DNA from: an uncultured Roseibium sp.
GTDB taxonomy: Bacteria > Pseudomonadota > Alphaproteobacteria > Rhizobiales > Stappiaceae
Length of the DNA: 46,908 bases
Assembly (NCBI RefSeq): GCF_947499295.1
Contig: NZ_CANMNP010000021.1
Location: forward strand, 66,092-112,999
Direction: 5' to 3'
A model generated the notes under the pieces. That model was not told where the DNA came from. It saw only the letters and a list, made by a program, of their open reading frames with translations, and made no database searches. Below, one piece after another: positions 45,443 to 46,908 of this stretch (position 1 is the first letter of the stretch; the number at the start of each line of letters is the position of its first letter). The translations under genes and the position numbers were made by a program.

Positions 45443-46315
45443 ATGGACGACCTCACCATGAGCCTAGTAAATTTATGCCACAGAAACCGCGACGGATCTT
45501 ACGGCACACAGACCAACAGAAGACGCGGTCTAACCGCAATGGCCAATGAACTGAGAGACCTTGGCTACCGCCTACCCAAGGCAACCTCTCTTAAACCCAA
45601 ACACGTCGACGCCCTGGTCGAACGCTGGCTGGATGCCGACAAGTCGGAGGCGAGCATTCGCAACCGCCTGACCTGGCTGCGCTGGTGGGCCGAGAAAATC
45701 GGTAAACCCAACGTGGTCCACCGCGACAACGCCCACTACGGCGTTGGCGAACGGGGCGAGCCCAACCGCAACCGCGCTCAGATTTTCAACCCGAGCACAT
45801 TCCAGAACGTGGCCTGTCCCTATGTCCGCGCCGCCATCCTCTTGCAGGTCGCTTTCGGACTGCGCCGCGAAGAAGCGCTGAAGTTCCAGCCACACAAAGC
45901 CATCCGCGCCGACCAAATCCAATTGCAGGCCAGTTGGTGCAAAGGCGGCCGAGCCAGGTCGGTACCCGTAACGACACGCCAACAGCGCGAAACGCTCTAC
46001 AAGGTCGCAACGTTCATTCAAGGACGCGGTTCACTCATTCCGCCGAACCTGTCCTACGTCGAGCACATGAAGCGCTACGAGTACCAGACCCACAAGGCCG
46101 GATTCCACAACATGCACGGGTTCCGGCATGCCTACGCGCAAAACCGCTACCTCACACTCACCGGCCTGCCGTGCCCGCTTGCCGGCGGTAAACCCTGGCA
46201 AGAGATGACCAAGCAAGAACGGGAAGCCGATCGATCCGCCCGACGCAAGATATCCGCAGAACTGGGCCATGCCCGCCTCAAGATCTCGGATACCTATCTT
46301 GGGAGGGCTTTCTGA
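45443..46315 (+). CDS. int: Tyrosine recombinase (integrase) of the island
   Basis: A 290-residue protein. Residues about 1-110 are a SAM-like core-binding region; catalytic residues lie at R141/R142 (GLRREEAL), K167 (CKGGRARS), H225-x2-R228 (HGFRH), H276 (LGHARLK) and Y285 (SDTYL). This matches the Integrase_1-type recombinases common on proteobacterial ICEs. AAGGAC precedes the ATG. Expected to recombine the tRNA-fMet attachment site. The last base is shared with the next start codon (TGATG). Confidence 0.88.
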   Translation: MDDLTMSLVNLCHRNRDGSYGTQTNRRRGLTAMANELRDLGYRLPKATSLKPKHVDALVERWLDADKSEASIRNRLTWLRWWAEKIGKPNVVHRDNAHYGVGERGEPNRNRAQIFNPSTFQNVACPYVRAAILLQVAFGLRREEALKFQPHKAIRADQIQLQASWCKGGRARSVPVTTRQQRETLYKVATFIQGRGSLIPPNLSYVEHMKRYEYQTHKAGFHNMHGFRHAYAQNRYLTLTGLPCPLAGGKPWQEMTKQEREADRSARRKISAELGHARLKISDTYLGRAF

Positions 46316-46617
46316 TGAAACGCGCTGAAAGCTGTTACCTGATGGCCACTGACGAACGTCACGAACTGGCGAAAGTCCTGTTCGAACCGGCCAATGTTGC
46401 CCGCGCCATTCATGAAGCCGCGTCACTCGGGTTTCGTGACCACCGCATCACCCAGGATGCCCCTTTCGACCTCTCGGACACCCAACAGGCCAAAGCCCTC
46501 GAAGAATGGCTCGACCGGGAACAGTTCCACTACATGTGGCGGCCAACGTTCCTCGATCAGGACCCGTTCCGCCCCTCCATCGCCACCGAATATCCCGAAC
46601 TGGTCATCACATGGTGA
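46315..46617 (+). CDS. Small integrase-coupled protein
   Basis: A 100-residue soluble protein (RHELAKVLFEPANVARAIHE, TQQAKALEEWLDREQFHYMW). GGGAGGG 7 nt upstream inside the integrase gene; start overlaps the integrase stop by one base. No family recognised. Could be an integration/excision accessory factor by position. Confidence 0.6.
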   Translation: MKRAESCYLMATDERHELAKVLFEPANVARAIHEAASLGFRDHRITQDAPFDLSDTQQAKALEEWLDREQFHYMWRPTFLDQDPFRPSIATEYPELVITW

Positions 46618-46733
46618 TCCTTACCCTGCTCCTGATCTGGATCTGCATCCTCCAGTCCCTCACCGCCCAAACCCACCTGCGCAGGTGGGTTTGGTTTGGT
46701 GTGGCTGGTGTCTTGCTTTTGTCAGCTTGGTAA
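46611..46733 (+). CDS. Tiny membrane protein overlapping the previous gene
   Basis: 40 residues (MVILTLLLIWICILQSLTAQ then a WVWFGVAGVLLLS helix), overlapping the previous stop by 7 bp. A perfect 28-bp palindrome lies inside it (46667-46694), so the frame may be a by-product of a hairpin. Confidence 0.4.
   Translation: MVILTLLLIWICILQSLTAQTHLRRWVWFGVAGVLLLSAW
46667..46694. repeat. 28-bp perfect palindrome
   Basis: Two 14-bp arms CCAAACCCACCTGC / GCAGGTGGGTTTGG with no spacer. Probable strong hairpin ending the integrase transcript or an attachment-site element; no T run on the plus strand. Confidence 0.75.
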
Positions 46734-46842
46734 CATTCACGCCTTTGCGAGCATCAGTTTTGTGTCAACCGGCGACGAATTCTGTAAAGGGGTGAGTTTT
46801 CGGGGCCCTCAGCCACTGATCAATAAGGCACAACTAAACCAC

Positions 46843-46869
46843 TACCGGCTGATGCCGGTAGGATTATCG
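46843..46869. promoter_or_regulatory. Inverted repeat with site related to the ParB-upstream repeat
   Basis: TACCGGC-TGAT-GCCGGTA (46843-46860) followed by GGATTATCG, so CCGGTAGGATTATCG closely matches the arm of the 36050-36123 repeat. A shared protein-binding site is suggested. Confidence 0.45.
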
Positions 46870-46908
46870 ATGTGCTTCTCAAGGTACTGAAGTACGACAT
46901 CTTCAGTG

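Overview
The window is a chromosome-to-island junction, most likely from a marine alphaproteobacterium of the Rhizobiales/Stappiaceae or Rhodobacteraceae type. That placement is an inference from a Ros/MucR regulator, the alphaproteobacterial form of tRNA-fMet, Liv-type ABC genes and a GC-rich backbone; I could not search databases. The left 5.3 kb is ordinary chromosome. It holds a branched-chain-amino-acid-type ABC transporter read leftwards (livK, livH and a fused livM-livG cut by the window edge), a divergent SnoaL-like gene, and a GntR/FCD regulator. Three evenly spaced palindromes lie between livK and the SnoaL-like gene. At 6062-6106 a 45-nt 3' piece of tRNA-fMet marks one end of an integrated element, and two older 21-nt tRNA-end remnants lie just outside it. 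The tyrosine recombinase sits near the other edge (45443-46315), so almost everything from 6.1 kb to beyond 46.9 kb reads as one genomic island or integrative element. The far end and an expected intact tRNA-fMet lie outside the window. Island layout: (a) 6.3-17.0 kb, a three-gene leftward operon: GNAT-type acyltransferase, two-helix membrane protein, and a 2909-residue RTX protein with an N-terminal domain, a Hint (intein-like) domain, EF-hand loops, a very long RTX array and a type I secretion-type C terminus. It is bracketed by two 239-bp direct repeats about 89% identical; the left copy starts right at the RTX stop codon. (b) 17.1-22.4 kb: patatin-like lipase plus a small secreted Cys-rich protein, a membrane-anchored PKD-domain protein, a small basic protein and a membrane-anchored thermonuclease. 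(c) 22.6-31.0 kb: a MucR-type regulator, then a second giant RTX protein (about 2423 residues; RTX, cadherin/He_PIG-like and PPC-like repeats; C terminus related to that of the first) translationally coupled to a membrane-anchored 207-residue protein. (d) 31.5-33.9 kb: XRE regulator, small secreted protein, three-helix membrane protein and PAP2 phosphatase. (e) 33.9-36.2 kb: ParB-like protein without ParA, with a 19-bp inverted repeat upstream. (f) 36.7-44.4 kb: a three-domain peptidoglycan hydrolase, a decayed hotdog-fold gene, and a tightly coupled operon of LCAT-like lipase, trypsin-like protease and peptidoglycan-binding protein. (g) 44.4-46.9 kb: inverted repeats, very short leader ORFs, integrase and two overlapping small genes. 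A diverged ~185-bp repeat (33943-34125 and 44624-44812) frames modules e and f. The common theme of the cargo is surface and secreted action: two type I-type giants plus lipases, a protease, a nuclease and a cell-wall hydrolase. No type I ABC/HlyD/TolC genes and no conjugation genes are in the window, so secretion and mobility functions must be encoded elsewhere. The best candidate for an undescribed system is the repeat-bracketed GNAT / two-helix / Hint-RTX operon: an N-terminal domain placed in front of a self-cleaving-type domain on a type I-secreted scaffold.
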